Shown: piece by piece, positions 31,968 to 43,985 of the stretch | Layout of the letters: the number at the start of each line of letters is the position of its first letter | How positions within the stretch are numbered: the stretch's first letter is position 1 | Assembly (NCBI GenBank): GCA_023053575.1 | Contig: JAKZAP010000010.1 | Location: 14,841,225 to 14,905,224, forward strand | Length of the DNA: 64,000 bases | Source: Branchinecta lynchi | Lineage: Eukaryota; Arthropoda; Branchiopoda; Anostraca; Branchinectidae | Direction: 5' to 3' | The notes under the pieces: model-generated | What the model was told of the DNA's origin: nothing | Seen by the model: only the letters and a program-made list of their open reading frames with translations | Database searches by the model: none | Translations under genes and position numbers: made by a program

Positions 31968-33178
31968 TTTTGGGATCCCAAAACGCAAGTGGAGGGATAC
32001 CTATGACATTGCAAAAGTTGTCGGTCTGTCCGTCCGTCTGTAAGCACGATAACTCTCGAAGGGAATGAAATAATTTGATGAAACTTGGTGTGAGGATTCT
32101 TTGGGTCGTCGGACCAGTCAAGTTCGTAGATGGGCTTTGTAGCCCTACATTTAGGGGTAGGGGAGGGGTTTCAAATTAAGGGGCAAACAAAATATTTTGA
32201 AACAGCTAATGTGATAGTCGATTATGGATTAAGAAAACATGCTGAGCACGATGGTTAAAACCATTTTGTCATCGAAAAAGTAGTTCGCCCGGAATCCGGC
32301 CCAAACCGGAAAGTTTGTTAAAAGTAAAAGTTTTATTTTAAGTTGATTAGATGTTCGATTTAGGGATAGGAAGACATGCTGAAGACGACGGTGAAAACCA
32401 TTGTCTCGCCGGACAAGTAGTTCGCCCGGAATCCGGCCCAAACCGGAAAGTTTGTTAAAAGTAAAAGCTTTATTTTAAGTTGATTAGATTTTCGATTTGG
32501 GGGTAGGGAGACACCCTGAACACGGTGGTGAAAACCATTTTCTCGACTGACAAGTAGTTCGCCCGGAATCCGACCCAAACCGGAAATTTTGTTAAAATTA
32601 AAAGTTTTAGTTAAAGTTCATTAGATATTCGATTTACCGCAAGAAGACATGCTGAACACTTATGTGAAAACAATTTTCTATCCGGACATGTAGTTCGCCC
32701 GGAATCTGGCCAAAACCGGAAAATTGGTAGAAGTTAAAGTTTTATTTCTAGTTCATTAGATAACTGATTTAAGGGTAAGAAGAGATGCTGAATCCGTGTG
32801 TGACAATCATATTTTACCCGGACATATAGTTCGACCGGAATCCGGCTGGAGTCGGAAAACTTGTTATAAGTTAAATTTTTATTTGAAGTTGATTAGATGT
32901 TCATTATTGGGGAAAGAAGATACCCTGAGTTCATTTTTGAGCTTTCTTTTTTTCGCCGGACAATTAGTTCTGGAGTTTGGCCGAAATCGGGAAATTGGCG
33001 GTAGTGGCAGGAAGTTTTTCTCAGATGATTAGCTATTTGGCCTTAATCTGTTTCTGAATTTTAATTGTAAAAATGTTCAAGCAGTCTGGCGATGACTGGA
33101 TCTGGCTAAGACAAGACCCAGTTGTCTGGAGCAGATATTGAATTTTTGGGATCCCATCGAAACCTTTGGTCTTGTTTT
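31968..33178 (+). repeat. family A dispersed repeat, complete
   Basis: A complete copy: palindrome TTTTGGGATCCCAAAA (31968-31983), CGCAAGTGGAGGGATACC, GTCCGTCCGTCTGTAAGC, GATGAAACTTGGTGTGAGG, AGCCCTACATTTAGGGG, then about six 120-135 bp units with CCCGGAATCCGGCCCAAACC. The distal part has CTGGAGTTTGGCCGAAATCG and AATGTTCAAGCAGTCTGGCG. It ends TTTTTGGGATCCCATCGAAA-CCTTTGGTCTTGTT. Confidence 0.95.
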
Positions 33179-33292
33179 CGAAGGAATGGTGAAACTCGTC
33201 AACATGATAGCATACTGGACATGCAGCAAACCTAATTACAGAAAGAAGATGTCACGTAATATGGTTTTTCAATTAAGCCAGAATATGAACCG

Positions 33293-33645
33293 AACTGTCA
33301 GAAGTTTCATAACAGATAACACAAGGATGCGCATTTTCAACAGACTGCACTTCGGATGTAAGCTCTTGTGATTTTGAACGTTACGCATTAACTGTTCTGC
33401 AAAACATGCATATTGCCAGGAAGAGCCGAAAACCGCCGAAAAAGCATCTGCTGGCTTTTTTGTTTTCGCCATGATACTGGAAAAATCTCCAGATGCTTGT
33501 TGGCGGGTTTTGGTCTCTTCCTGCCAATGCTTGTTATACATAATATTTAATAAACGTTTTCAAAGTCACAACAGATGATATCCCAAGGGCTGTCTGTTCA
33601 AACCACGCATCCTTGTGTTATCTGTTATGAAACTTTTATACAGTG
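33293..33645. mobile_element. palindromic miniature element, copy 4
   Basis: AACTGTCAGAAGTTTCATAA at the left and TTATGAAACTTTTATACAGTG at the right. It is more diverged than the other copies, and its flanking TA is lost. The interior keeps CAGGAAGAGCCGAAAACCGCC and its complement. Confidence 0.82.
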
Positions 33646-34029
33646 CAAATCAAACGAAATAATGTGAAAGATTAAAAGTTTCTTACAAGAAAATATTGAA
33701 TCAGACCCTACTACCGATAGTTCGTTGTCTCTTTATTGACTTCTTTACGTTTGTTTTCTTTTCCCTTCCTTTTTCTTTTCCTTGTATTTCCTTTCTTGTG
33801 ACAACGAATGAATACTGTCACCCGTTACTGGCAGTACTCACTTAGGGTGTACCTTGTTTTTTTTGTGAAGTACATAACTGTAAACTATATTTAACATTCA
33901 CATCCGTAAAAAACGGGTACGAACTTCCGTTATACTGCCACACACCTGTTTTGTTGTGTTTTATTTAGTTCTTCTTTTACTTTACATACTCGGCTTTTGA
34001 AATGGCGGGTCAGAAATAAATTACTTACT
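33646..34029 (+). repeat. spacer ending in GGCGGGTC-AAATAAA-ACTT retroelement tail
   Basis: The last 130 bp (TTTTGTTGTGTTTTATTTAG, TTTACATACTCGG, AAATGGCGGGTCAGAAATAA, ATTACTTACTT) match, in reverse, the insert at 63029-63166. The first half shows only pyrimidine-rich sequence around 33740-33800. Confidence 0.6.
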
Positions 34030-34392
34030 TACACTGTCAGAAGTTTTATTACAGATAACACGTCGATATGCGGTTTCAACAGATAATGCGTAACAGATAA
34101 CACTTCGGATGTTATCTGCGGTGTTTCAAAATGTTATGAATAATAAGCGTTACCATCGGGAAGAACCGAAAAATCGCCAAAAAATTTCTGCTGAGTTTTC
34201 CGACATCATGACGATAAGGAATACAGTCAGTACATACTTTTGTGGCTCTTCCTAAAAAAGCCTGTTATGCATAATACTTCATGCATAACGTTTTCAAACA
34301 CAACATATAACATCCGAAGTGTTATCTGTCGCGCATTATCTGTTGAAACCGCGCATCCTCGTGTTATTTATTATGAAACTTCTGACAGTGTA
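34030..34392. mobile_element. palindromic TA-flanked miniature element, copy 5
   Basis: TA-CACTGTCAGAAGTTTTATTA at the left and TGAAACTTCTGACAGTG-TA at the right. A near-complete palindrome with nested AACACTTCGGATGTTATC hairpins. It is inserted in the ACTT tail of the preceding retroelement end. Confidence 0.9.
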
Positions 34393-34447
34393 CTTACAAG
34401 CCAGATTACTTGATCATTACAGAGGCGAAAGCCTTTTTTACTGCAGT

Positions 34448-34449
34448 TA

Positions 34450-34480
<31 letters not shown>
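34448..34480 (+). repeat. ATT microsatellite
   Basis: About eleven ATT triplets. Confidence 0.9.
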
Positions 34481-34968
34481 CGAAGCAAGTGGAAAGGAAG
34501 ATGACCTTGCACAGACAGTCCAATAAGATTTCGCATGCGAAAGCCCCCATGCGAAATTTGCATCACCACGCCATCATTGTTCTTTTTTTTTTCCTTGTAT
34601 AGTAATTTTGGATACAGAAGACAATTTTCGCTCTCATTTGAAAATGGCTCCGACAAACTCAGAATGCTTTCAACCAACATCGGAGGGAAATTTCAGGACC
34701 GATAAATACATTTGATGCGTCCGAAATACCACAGCGTCTTTACAATAAATGTCTATGTAATTCTGACAAAGGAGATAATTTTCACTCGCCTTAAAAAATC
34801 ACTCCGATAAAAGTAGAATTCTTTCTACTCACGTTCGAACGGAAATTTCCGGACCGAAGTATGTAATGATCCGAAATTACAGAGCGAATGAGGAAAATCA
34901 CACCCGACTGCGAAAATCGGTGCACGTTTACCCTTGGTTCGCACTGCAGCTTGGTATACGACACGATT

Positions 34969-36240
34969 TTTTGGGATCCCAAAACGTAAGTGGAGGGATA
35001 CCTATGATATCGCAAAAGTTGTCCGTCTGTCCGTCCGTCTGTAAGCACGATAACTCTCGAAGAGAATGAGATATTTTGATGAAACTTGGTGTGAGGATTC
35101 GTTGGGTCGTCGAACCAGTCAAGTTCGTAGATGGGCTTTGTAGCTCTACATTTTGGGGTGGGGGAGGGGATTCAAATTAAGGGGCAAACGAAATATTTTG
35201 AACCAGCTAATGTGATTGTCGATTACGGGGTAAGAAGACATGCCGAACACGATGGTGAAAATCATTTTGTCATCGGACAAGTAGTTCAACCGGAATCCGG
35301 ACAAAGCCGGAAAGTTTGTTGAAAGTAAAAGTTTTATTTGAAATTGATTAGATGTTCGATTTAGGTGTAGGAAGACATGCTGAAGACGATGGTGAAAACT
35401 ATTTTCTCGACGGACAAGTATTTCGCCCGGAATCCGGCCAAACCGGAAAGCTTGTTGAAAGTAAAAGTTTTATTTGAAGTTGATTAGATGTTCGATTTAG
35501 AGGTAGAAAGACATGCTGAAGAAGATGGTGAAAACTATTTTCTCGACGGACAAGTATTTCGACCGGAATCCGGCCCAAACCGGAAAGTTTGTCAAAATTA
35601 TAAGTTTATTTGGAGTTGATTAGATGTTCCATTCAGGGCAAGAAGACATGCTGAACACTTATGTGAAAACAATTTTCTACCCGGACATGTAGTTCGCCCG
35701 GAATCCGGCCAAAACCGGAAAACTGTTGGAAGTCAAAGTTTTATTTCTAGTTGATTAGGTAAGGGATTTAGGGGTAAGAAGAGATGCTGAGTCCCTGTAT
35801 GACAATCATATTTTACCCGGACATATAGTTCGACCGGAATCCGGCTGGAATCGGAAAATTTGTTTATAGGCTAAATTTCTGTTTGAAGTTGATTAGATGT
35901 TCATTACTGGGAAAAGAAGATACCCTGATTTCGTCTTTGAGCTTTCTTTTTTCGCCGGACAAGTAGTTCTGGAGTTCGGCCGGAACCGGGCAATTGGCAG
36001 AAGTGGCAGGAAGTTTTCGTCAAAACAGATATGACTTATAGGGGTAAACACACATGCTGAATCCATATCTGAACTTGGTTTTCACAGGTGATTAGCTATT
36101 TGGCCTTAATCTGTTTCTGAATTTTAATTGTAAAAATGTTCAAGGAGTCTGGCGATGACTTGATCTGGCTAAGGCAAGACCCGGTTGTCTGGATCACATA
36201 TTGAATTTTTGGGATCCCATCGAAACCTTTGGTCTTGTTC
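34969..36240 (+). repeat. family A dispersed repeat, complete
   Basis: Palindrome TTTTGGGATCCCAAAA at 34969-34984, the GTCCGTCTGTCCGTCCGTCT microsatellite, GATGAAACTTGGTGTGAGG, and six or more tandem units. It ends GGGATCCCATCGAAACCTTT-GGTCTTGTT. Organisation is the same as at 31968 and 46926. Confidence 0.95.
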
Positions 36241-37259
36241 TTTGATGTTCCGACGTGCGACAGAATCGCATGAACCTTTCCACTACCACGCAGACGCAAA
36301 TGGAAAATGAAATTTTTCGTCAAGATCAGTCTGCAAAAGGACAAAGAAACCCTTAGAGAAACAACCTCTGAAGATGCTGGGAGATTACCCATCTGAATAC
36401 CACCAGGGACCCATAAATTTCCATTAAATGTCCATAAATTTATGGGTCGCTGATACCACCCAACATTCGGAAATTTTCAGTAAAACCGCATATGTCATCT
36501 TGTTCGAAACAGGTTAAGACAAGTTTATTCAGAAGATATTTAGATCAAGGTGGAGCAATTTCTAGTCTCGAAAGTTAACTAGTCTTAGTTTTTTCTTTTC
36601 CTTCCCTCAAGAATCGCATGCGTTATATCCGACACTGCGACAAAACGCAAAAATCTGCGTTGCTTGTCGCACGATTTGTGTTGTATGTCGCATGACGCAG
36701 AATTTTGCGCGAAATCGCACCGTTGTGAACCAGGGTTTAGTTAAGGTGAAGGTGAGGCTTCACCTTCTAGATTTTTCTTCCGGATTCCAGACAGCCGTTT
36801 TCTTCGAGACGGATCTGGACGGTGAAGCCAGGCCAAAAACGTCTGGAAGTCCGGGGTGTTGGTCACCCCAGATTCCGGATTTCAGGAAGGTGCCATAGAG
36901 GCAACCCGTTCAAGAGACGCAACAAATATGCAAATAGGGAAGAAAAACGAAAGTGATTGACAGTTGTGACTGGGATGCAAGAGACATTTGAAATGTAAAG
37001 GGGACATCTAGGAAATGTTGAAGAACAGCACATTTAGCTGTCATCGTTATCATGAAAATGTGGAAGGGTTGGATTGACTATGCGGAAGCCCCGGACGTCT
37101 GGGAATTTGGAAGGTGAAACCTGGCTTTTAACGGTATGACAGTAGTAATCACTCATCCAATCAAACCTGCTAAAAATATGCTATTCCTGACATGCATTCG
37201 AATCCTATCTTACGTCTGGTCTGGGACAACTTTTCGTCCACATCCGAGAGGGAATCAAT
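36241..37259. other. no gene; one hairpin and a possible miniature-element relic
   Basis: GACCCATAAATTT (36408-36420) and AAATTTATGGGTC (36436-36448) form a perfect 13-bp hairpin. The stretch 36605-36740 repeats TGCGACAAAACGC, CTGCGTT and TTGTCGCACG words and ends AAATCGCACCGTTGTGAACC-AGGG, which resembles a Harbinger-type end, but I could not find its partner. Confidence 0.4.
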
Positions 37260-37262
37260 TTG

Positions 37263-37615
37263 GACCCTATGAAAATCGTGCGTAAAGTTCAGCATCAGAT
37301 TTTCTGGATAAGGCTGGAGATTTTCGGTCCGTGATCGAACTTCCGAGGGAATAACTATGAAATCGTTCAAGTAAACCTATTATGACCACACGATTGACAC
37401 AAAATTAATCACAATAACCCAATGATCAGTAAAAAAAGAAAAGGGATGAAAAAAGGAAGAAAGAATATCGAAATAACCGTACGTAGGGAATAAATTAATA
37501 TCCTGGGAAAACCGTGCGTAACGTCAATATCAGAGTTTCTGGACACGGCTGGAGACTTTCGGTTCCTTTCCGAAATTCCAAGGGAATAATCATGGAACCA
37601 TTCGAACCATTAATC
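37263..37615 (+). repeat. diverged direct duplication, period about 236 bp
   Basis: GAAAATCGTGCGTAAAGTTC, TTTCTGGATAAGGCTGGAGA and CCGAGGGAATAACTATG near 37268-37360 recur as GAAAACCGTGCGTAACGTC, TTTCTGGACACGGCTGGAGA and CCAAGGGAATAATCATG at 37505-37597. Confidence 0.75.
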
Positions 37616-38874
37616 ACAATAATTCATTTCTTGACCAAAATTCCGCAAATAAAAGAAGGTTGGGGAAAGAAAGAAAGAAAAATTATCCAGACAACAATAC
37701 TAATACACGAACACACGAATATGGTAAGGGAGATGTGTGGCAAATGCCCAGAACAGGCCGACCTGGACAGCCTCCTGTGTAGAAGTAGTAATTAATCAGA
37801 ATTATCTGGAACACCAAACTTCCTAACAACAATTATATTCCGATAGCCTATACCAATTAAACGAAGAAGTTTTGGGGTAAGGGGGGAATGATAGGGAGGC
37901 TGGAGATCCTCGGAAGATTTGAGGCACCGGAAGGTGGAAATGAGCAGTCATTAGCGGTCATTTAAAGTAACGAATATAATCACCAAGACATGCATGAGCG
38001 ATTAAGAGGTGGAAGACCAATTAAAAGGAGGAAGACCGAGGATCGACTAAAAACGGAAAGGAATGGTAGGGCACAGTGCAGGAGGAACGGGTACTAAAAG
38101 CGGCAATGACGTACTAAAATCGCGAACGCTGCACCAGGAGGAACACTACTAAAATGGGAAATGATGCACTACTAGAACAGGGATCGTGCGCAGAAAAGTT
38201 CTGAGCTTGTTCCTATACAAGCTATTAAAAGAGGGAACAACGGTGCACCGTACCCCTTTTTAGTAACGCTCCACCTGCTGATTTATTACATCGTTTCCCG
38301 GTTTTAGTCGGCGTTCCCGTTTTCAGGATGAGTACCTCTGATCATAAAATATTTCGCCGTGTGAAGCGTCTTCCATTACAGGTTTAATGGCCGTTCTTTC
38401 TAAGCTCAATCGTTCATGCTCTAAGAAGTTCCGAGGCTTCACTCTTTTATACTGCGAACTAAAGCTGATTTGTGGTACCATAATTCTTTGTGCAACAATG
38501 GAAAAGATGGCTCCGTCCAATCTTTTTCTGTTACAAAAGAAAACAGTAGCTAATAAAGTTCAGCCAAGATGAGAAATGGAGACAGTGACTAATTGTTTGT
38601 ATGCAAAACTCATGCATGCGCTGCCAAATGACCCATGAAGCCATGTTAACACATCTCAGTTCCAAATGGACTTCGAGAGCGACACCGGAAGAGCCGGCGA
38701 CTTCAACTAGGTTAGGTTGGTACGGGATGGAGTGAGGAGATGTGTTGACACTAAAGAATAGTTTAGGTGAAAAGACTTCTTTGAAAATCTGGAAAAATGG
38801 CAAGTGATCTCCACTCAACTAATTCGACGAAATGTCAGCTTGTCTGCACACGTTTCGAACTAAGACGATGTCTA
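37616..38874. other. no recognisable feature
   Basis: Purine-rich between about 37640 and 38120, with loosely repeated GGAACG and TACTAAAA words at 38040-38200. No gene was recognised. Confidence 0.4.
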
Positions 38875-39056
38875 ACCGTCAGTTTTTCTACCGTCAGTTG
38901 ACCCACCCGTCAGTTAACCCACCAGTCAGTTCGTCCACTCTTGAAATCAGTCAGTTCACCTACTTTTGAATTTCGTCAGTTGACCCACCCTTAAAATCCT
39001 TCAGTTTGCCCACTCCTGAAGTCCGACCCTTCGCCCAATTAAAAAATCCGACAGTT
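38875..39056 (+). repeat. minisatellite of CGTCAGTTGACCCACC units
   Basis: About eight degenerate units of 17-30 bp (CCGTCAGTTGACCCACC, GTCAGTTCGTCCACTC, TCCGACAGTTGG), which decay toward the right. Confidence 0.8.
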
Positions 39057-39079
39057 GGACAATTTTACTAGATTATTAA

Positions 39080-39593
39080 CATCCATGAAGAAGGGGCGCG
39101 ATTCCAGGAGAATAATCAGAAGGAGCGGAACTTTTTTCCCTTCTGTCCCTGGGGAATCTAAGGCTTGTGCTTGCTGCTCCCACCAAGTTTCATCCCGATC
39201 ACTCCCCTCTAAGTGTGTCACAAGGTTTCCGGTTCTCCCCTCCATCTTCCCAGATTCACCGGATCCGGTCCGGATCTGAAATAGGACATTTAAGACACGT
39301 AGTCTTTCCAAATATCAAGTTTCACTAAGATCCGAGCACCCGTTCGAAAGTTATACTTATCTCAAGATTCTGGATTTTTCCTCCCTCCACTCCCCCCACG
39401 ATTAGGAACGGGGAAATGACTCTTTCTAAGCCGATCTTGCCAAGTCTCTAATATTTAAGTAAAGTTTCCTCGTCCTAGAACATCTGGAAGTACCCCAACT
39501 CGCGATCGCCGCACTGACCGACCGACAGACCGACTGACGGAAAAGTGATCGGTATATGGCACTTGGTCGGAAGGCAAGTGCCATAAAGACAAA
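39080..39593 (+). repeat. family C dispersed repeat, 3' part
   Basis: Contains CACCAAGTTTCATCCCGATC, GATCCGAGCACCCGTTCG and TCGTCCTAGAACATCTGG, then ACTGACCGACCGACAGACCG. It ends with the hairpin TGGCACTTGGTCGGAAGG-CAAGTGCCATAAA. Confidence 0.88.
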
Positions 39594-40142
39594 TACAGTT
39601 TCTAAGCCAATCTTGTTAAGTCTCTAATGTTCAAGCCAAGTTTCATCGTCCTAGCATACCTGGAAGTAGGCTACCTTAACCATCGCGATCACCTGAATTT
39701 CAGACCCCCCTTCAACTCCCTCCACAGTGCCCGAACCCGGTCCGGTTCTGTCGCTGATCTATCTAGGGCTTGTGCTTGTTCTTCCCACCAAGTTTCATCC
39801 CGATCGCTTCACTCTAAACGTGTCACAAGACCCCCCCCCCCCCCAGCATTAATCGGATTCGGTCCGGACCTGAAATGAGCCATCCGAGACACAGATCTTG
39901 CCAAATATCAAGTTTCATTAGATTCGATCACCCGTTCAAAAGTTATACATACCTCAAGATTCCGAATTCTCCCTCTCTCTTCCCTTCCCCACGATGGTCA
40001 GATCGAGGAAGTGACTTTTGTCAAGTTAGTATGGTCGGATCCCTGATACGCCTGCCAAGTTTCATCGTTCTAGCACATCTGGAAGTACCCTAACTCGCGA
40101 TCACCGGACCGACCGACGGAAAAGTGATCGGTAGGCTATATG
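39594..40142 (+). repeat. family C dispersed repeat, tandem second copy
   Basis: Repeats the same blocks (CCAAGTTTCATCGTCCTAGC, CACCAAGTTTCATCCCGATC, TCTGGAAGTACCC). It ends ACCGACGGAAAAGTGATCGG, and the final hairpin is decayed. A C tract lies near 39831-39844. Confidence 0.82.
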
Positions 40143-40799
40143 GCCCTTGGTCGGAAAGCCACATCAATTGTACCTGTCTGTCCTGGGTCCGTCAATTGCC
40201 ACGGTAGATGTTTCAAAATCTCTTACGACACACCTATTGGAGATTACAGACCAGCAATAGTCTATAGGTTTGTATTTCTGATATCTGTCACTGTGAATAA
40301 GCATAAACAGAAAACTAAACCTCTTTACTTTCCCTGTATTTCTAATTAGAAATTATCTCCCTTTTTGTCCCTATAAGCCCCTGGGCCTGAACAAAAAACA
40401 GAAAACAGTACAACAGTACATTTACATTCGTTATACGCCCGTTGTCTTTCCTGTTCTGTCTATTATTTATGTTGTTATCCTGAATGAATGAACGATACCT
40501 CGATCAAACCGTAGAGGCCTCTATAATAGTTTTCAAATCAGGTCTCATATGTGGTGTTTTCAGTGCCAGATGGCAGCTAAGTAACGGAAAGAGCTGACTG
40601 GCAAATGACGGCGATAGGGTCGAAAGGATATTTTAAAATTTTTCCAATTGCTAAAGAAATTAGAGTTTATCCTTTGCTCCTTTCTAAGTGGTGATATCGG
40701 AATACAGCAAAAATATCAACTTTTGAACTAATACAGATAGATGTTTTTACAACGGCAATCGACAGACATTGATGAGCTGATCAAATGTCAACCGTTTTT
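40143..40799. other. no recognisable feature
   Basis: Nothing convincing on either strand. Confidence 0.45.
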
Positions 40800-41530
40800 G
40801 GTACAAAAATTCCTTCTTAAAACGCACCATTTTGAAAGTATTGAGGGGTTGGCAACTTCGGTAGTTAGGTACACACTGAAACCAAAAATGGGCCAATCCC
40901 AATTGTGATCAGATACATGTAGGGGACTTATAAGCAACTATCGGCTGTTAGATCATAATCATCTTCGGCGGTGAGGGGTTTGCAACTTTTACTAGTTGGT
41001 GTGCCTACTAATCCTATTTCTTGTTTCCGGTGTATTTGATGGTAAGAACAATTTGGTACCATGTCTATCACGGGGAGATGGACTTGAAGTAAGAATCGGT
41101 TGCTAGAAGGGGTTCATGGGGTCTGGAAACTTGTGCACATTTTATTTGATCTCTATAGCGTAGTTTCGCAATAATTAGTAGAGTGGGATCTATGGTATTT
41201 GATCCTGAAAAGTTACGGATAGCTTTATAATACCAACTAGGTTATGTAAGATAAAGTTCTAAGTTTTCCCCAGTCACGATGTCTACGATAGAAAAGAATA
41301 AAGTTCAACTGGCTGCAAAGTAAACTTAGTCCCTACTTCCGGTATTCTGTTGTGTTTTTTTCGACACTGAAGGATAGCCTCATGATTAAGGATTGTGTCA
41401 TCACTTCAGAAAAAAATCATTCTTTGGTCATACCATTTTGAAAACCTCGATGGGTCGACCACTTCAGTATTTAACTTATGGCGAAGAAACAAAAAGCAAA
41501 ATGTTGCTCTCGCCACACTTTAGTCGACGA
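40800..41530 (+). repeat. degenerate repeat related to interior of the foldback element
   Basis: Blocks of the form CCATTTTGAAAACCTCGATGGG-TCGACCACTTCAGTATTTAAC recur with decay near 40845, 40965 and 41440. The last 165 bp (GAAGGATAGCC, GGATTGTGTCATCA, AAATGTTGCTC) match 4600-4735 inside the foldback-like element. Confidence 0.6.
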
Positions 41531-43349
41531 AGCCGGACAAAGGTTGCTGCGATACTTCACTTTGCCCAGGCAAGGTAGATCCCGATCAATGATCGTAGAA
41601 ACAAAATCATGGTGGTCTAAAATTATATAGAATTGTAGGTTGGAAAAACCCAGGGCTGGTCACAAGAAACCGAGGTGAGGTCGAAAAAGATCGAGGGGAG
41701 GGGTAAATAAAAAAAAATAGGCTGTTTTTCAAGAAGAAGAAGATGATGAAACGGAAAGCTGTTTTGCTGACACTTGCTTTCTAGCTGTATTCCAGGAAGT
41801 TATTACAAGTTATGGGAAGTCGCCACCTCTTTATTCTGGTAGTTACAACGATCTCTGGAAGACAGGTAATAAGAGAGCGGACGTATGTCACCACTCTTAC
41901 GTGAGTTCTTGCTGAACAGATAGTTATTATTACATGTAACCCTCTCAACCATCATAGGTAAACTATAACGATCATACAAGTCATGGAACGAAAATAATAA
42001 GGAGGCCTTTTTTTATTCATTTGTCACGGCGGCACTTGGAACGAAAATAATAACAAGTAATGACCGCAGCTAATAATAACTATCCGGAAAGAAACTTTAC
42101 ATGTTCTCACTTAGACTTGGCACGAAAATTAGGATCTGGCGGTGCGAACCATTTGGTTATGTTTTCCACCTCTAGAAAAGCAATAATTCAATGATAAATT
42201 ACAATATAATACCAGCTAAGCAAGGTCGTATCCAGGGGAGGGGGTTAACATGACCCCCCCTCCCCCCCCGAAACATACAAAAATAATAATGCAGCTAAGA
42301 TCCAAACTTGTCAGCTTTCTTTTGGCAAGAAGAACGAAACTGAATTATCTTAGAGACCCGGATTCGTTGACTGAAACTTGTCTTAGTCCAAAGTCGGAGC
42401 CGGGTTCGTTTATGAATTAAACGCTGGAATTAGAGCAGGGTTGCTTTACTGAAATCTATACAGAGGTCCTGCCTCAGAACAGGGATCCTGACTAAAGAAA
42501 AACAAAAGAACAGGGATCCAGCCCTTCCTCGTTTTTCGGCGTAGAGCCCCCTGACTTTGTGTCTCTGTAATGTGGTTTTAATTTGTATTCTTCTTCTTTT
42601 TCAGCTGAAATATTTCAGGCGGTCGTGTAAGTAATGCAAAATGTTGAGACACTATGGACTTCGTAACTCAGCCATTAGAAGGTGAGAATCAACTGAGCTA
42701 TTAAAACATGGTGTACGGGTTTTATTTGACTTCACTTTATTGAACCATTGTTTGCGCTAAGTTTTTTAAATATTTGCTTGGCTTAAACAGAAATCCTCAA
42801 ATTCGTCGGTGCCAAGGCATCAAACAACCCAAAAAAGCTTTTGAGTAGCTTTTATCACCATTTATGCTTCACTGGACTATTTTTTCAATTACAGTAGAAA
42901 ATTCCTGTTTTAATTACATGCTTCCTTTCTTGGTTGCTTGTAACATTCCGAGAAATTCTTAATCTTAATTGCGGGCCATCGTATTATCCGCCACAGTATT
43001 CAGCTCAGGTGAACTTCTTCTGTCGGTTCACACGATCTCGATCAGGTAGGATAATCGTCTTTGGGTTCAGTGTGTTGTTTACCTTGTTTGTTATATTTTT
43101 CTAGACCTTTTGTATCGTCTCTAGACTGCGTTTTAAAGAATTAATTGACTGGTTAAAGGTTCAAGGTTTTAATTAAACTTCTGTATAAAATTATTATAAA
43201 TAAGGGTCAAGCCCGGGAAACACAAGGTCGATTGACAAAAATCCGAATGATTGGAGAGACTAGTTGATAATAATATAAATCAAATTGACTGTTTAGGGCA
43301 TCTCAGGTTTGTCCCAATTAGAAAAATCTTGACCTGCTGTGTTAATGAC
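41531..43349. other. no gene recognised; one hAT-end relic
   Basis: At 42225-42290 the sequence GTCGTATCCAGGGGAGGGGG, the following C runs and CCGAAACATACAAAAATAAT resemble one end of the element at 31578. No other feature was recognised. Confidence 0.45.
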
Positions 43350-43985
43350 AAGGCACCTGCGAGTACGCGAAGTGAATCCGTCTGTCTGACCTTCTGTCCG
43401 TCCGTCTGCTAGCTGCCGAGATCTTTCTAAGAGGTTGAAATTTTTCGTTCAAACCAGGTGTGAGGATCGGTTGGGTCAAAGTACAGGTCAAGTTCGTAGA
43501 TGGGCCCCTAGATTTAAAGAGGGAGGAGAGGGTTTCAGAATAAGGGATGATCAGAATATTTTTGCTTGTTTTCAAGCTAATGTTACAGTCGGTTAGGAGA
43601 CTTAGGGAGTCCAGATTTGAACCTCATTTTTTTTACCGGTCAAGTATATCACCCTGAATCTGGCAAAAAAAGGAACTCGTCTTAAGTAGGCTATAGCCTA
43701 CCTTCTCTCTGAAGTTGAATGCATCCAGGATCGATAAAGGGTTAAGGGAGACACTTTGAACTCTCTATTCTCTCAGGAAAAGTAGTTCGCCCGAATTCCG
43801 ACCAAATCCGAAAACTACCGGACTAGAACCGGAAAAGTTTTATTTGACCAGAAGTTCAACCTTAGTTCACTAGAGCGTCGATATAAAGGTAACATTGCAT
43901 CCTGAATCCATATCTACACTTATTCCCTACCGGAAAAGTAAACTGACTAGAATCCGAAGAAAACCGAAAATTATTCTTCTTGAAA
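43350..43985 (+). repeat. family A-related repeat, diverged
   Basis: Retains GTCCGTCCGTCTGCTAGCTG, CAGGTGTGAGGATCGGTTGG and GTCAAGTTCGTAGATGGG, with decayed tandem units, and runs directly into the start of a family C copy. Confidence 0.75.

Noticed and set aside
31968..31983. TTTTGGGATCCCAAAA as a restriction-site-based cloning artefact
   Set aside because: It occurs with the same flanks in several copies in both orientations and is part of the family A terminus, not a vector junction.
31693..32121. 142-codon minus-strand frame with TDGQTDN and similar frames at 34.8-35.1 and 46.9-47.1 kb
   Set aside because: The TDGQTDGQ peptide is the translation of the GTCCGTCT microsatellite and the conserved start of family A. 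It recurs wherever the repeat does.
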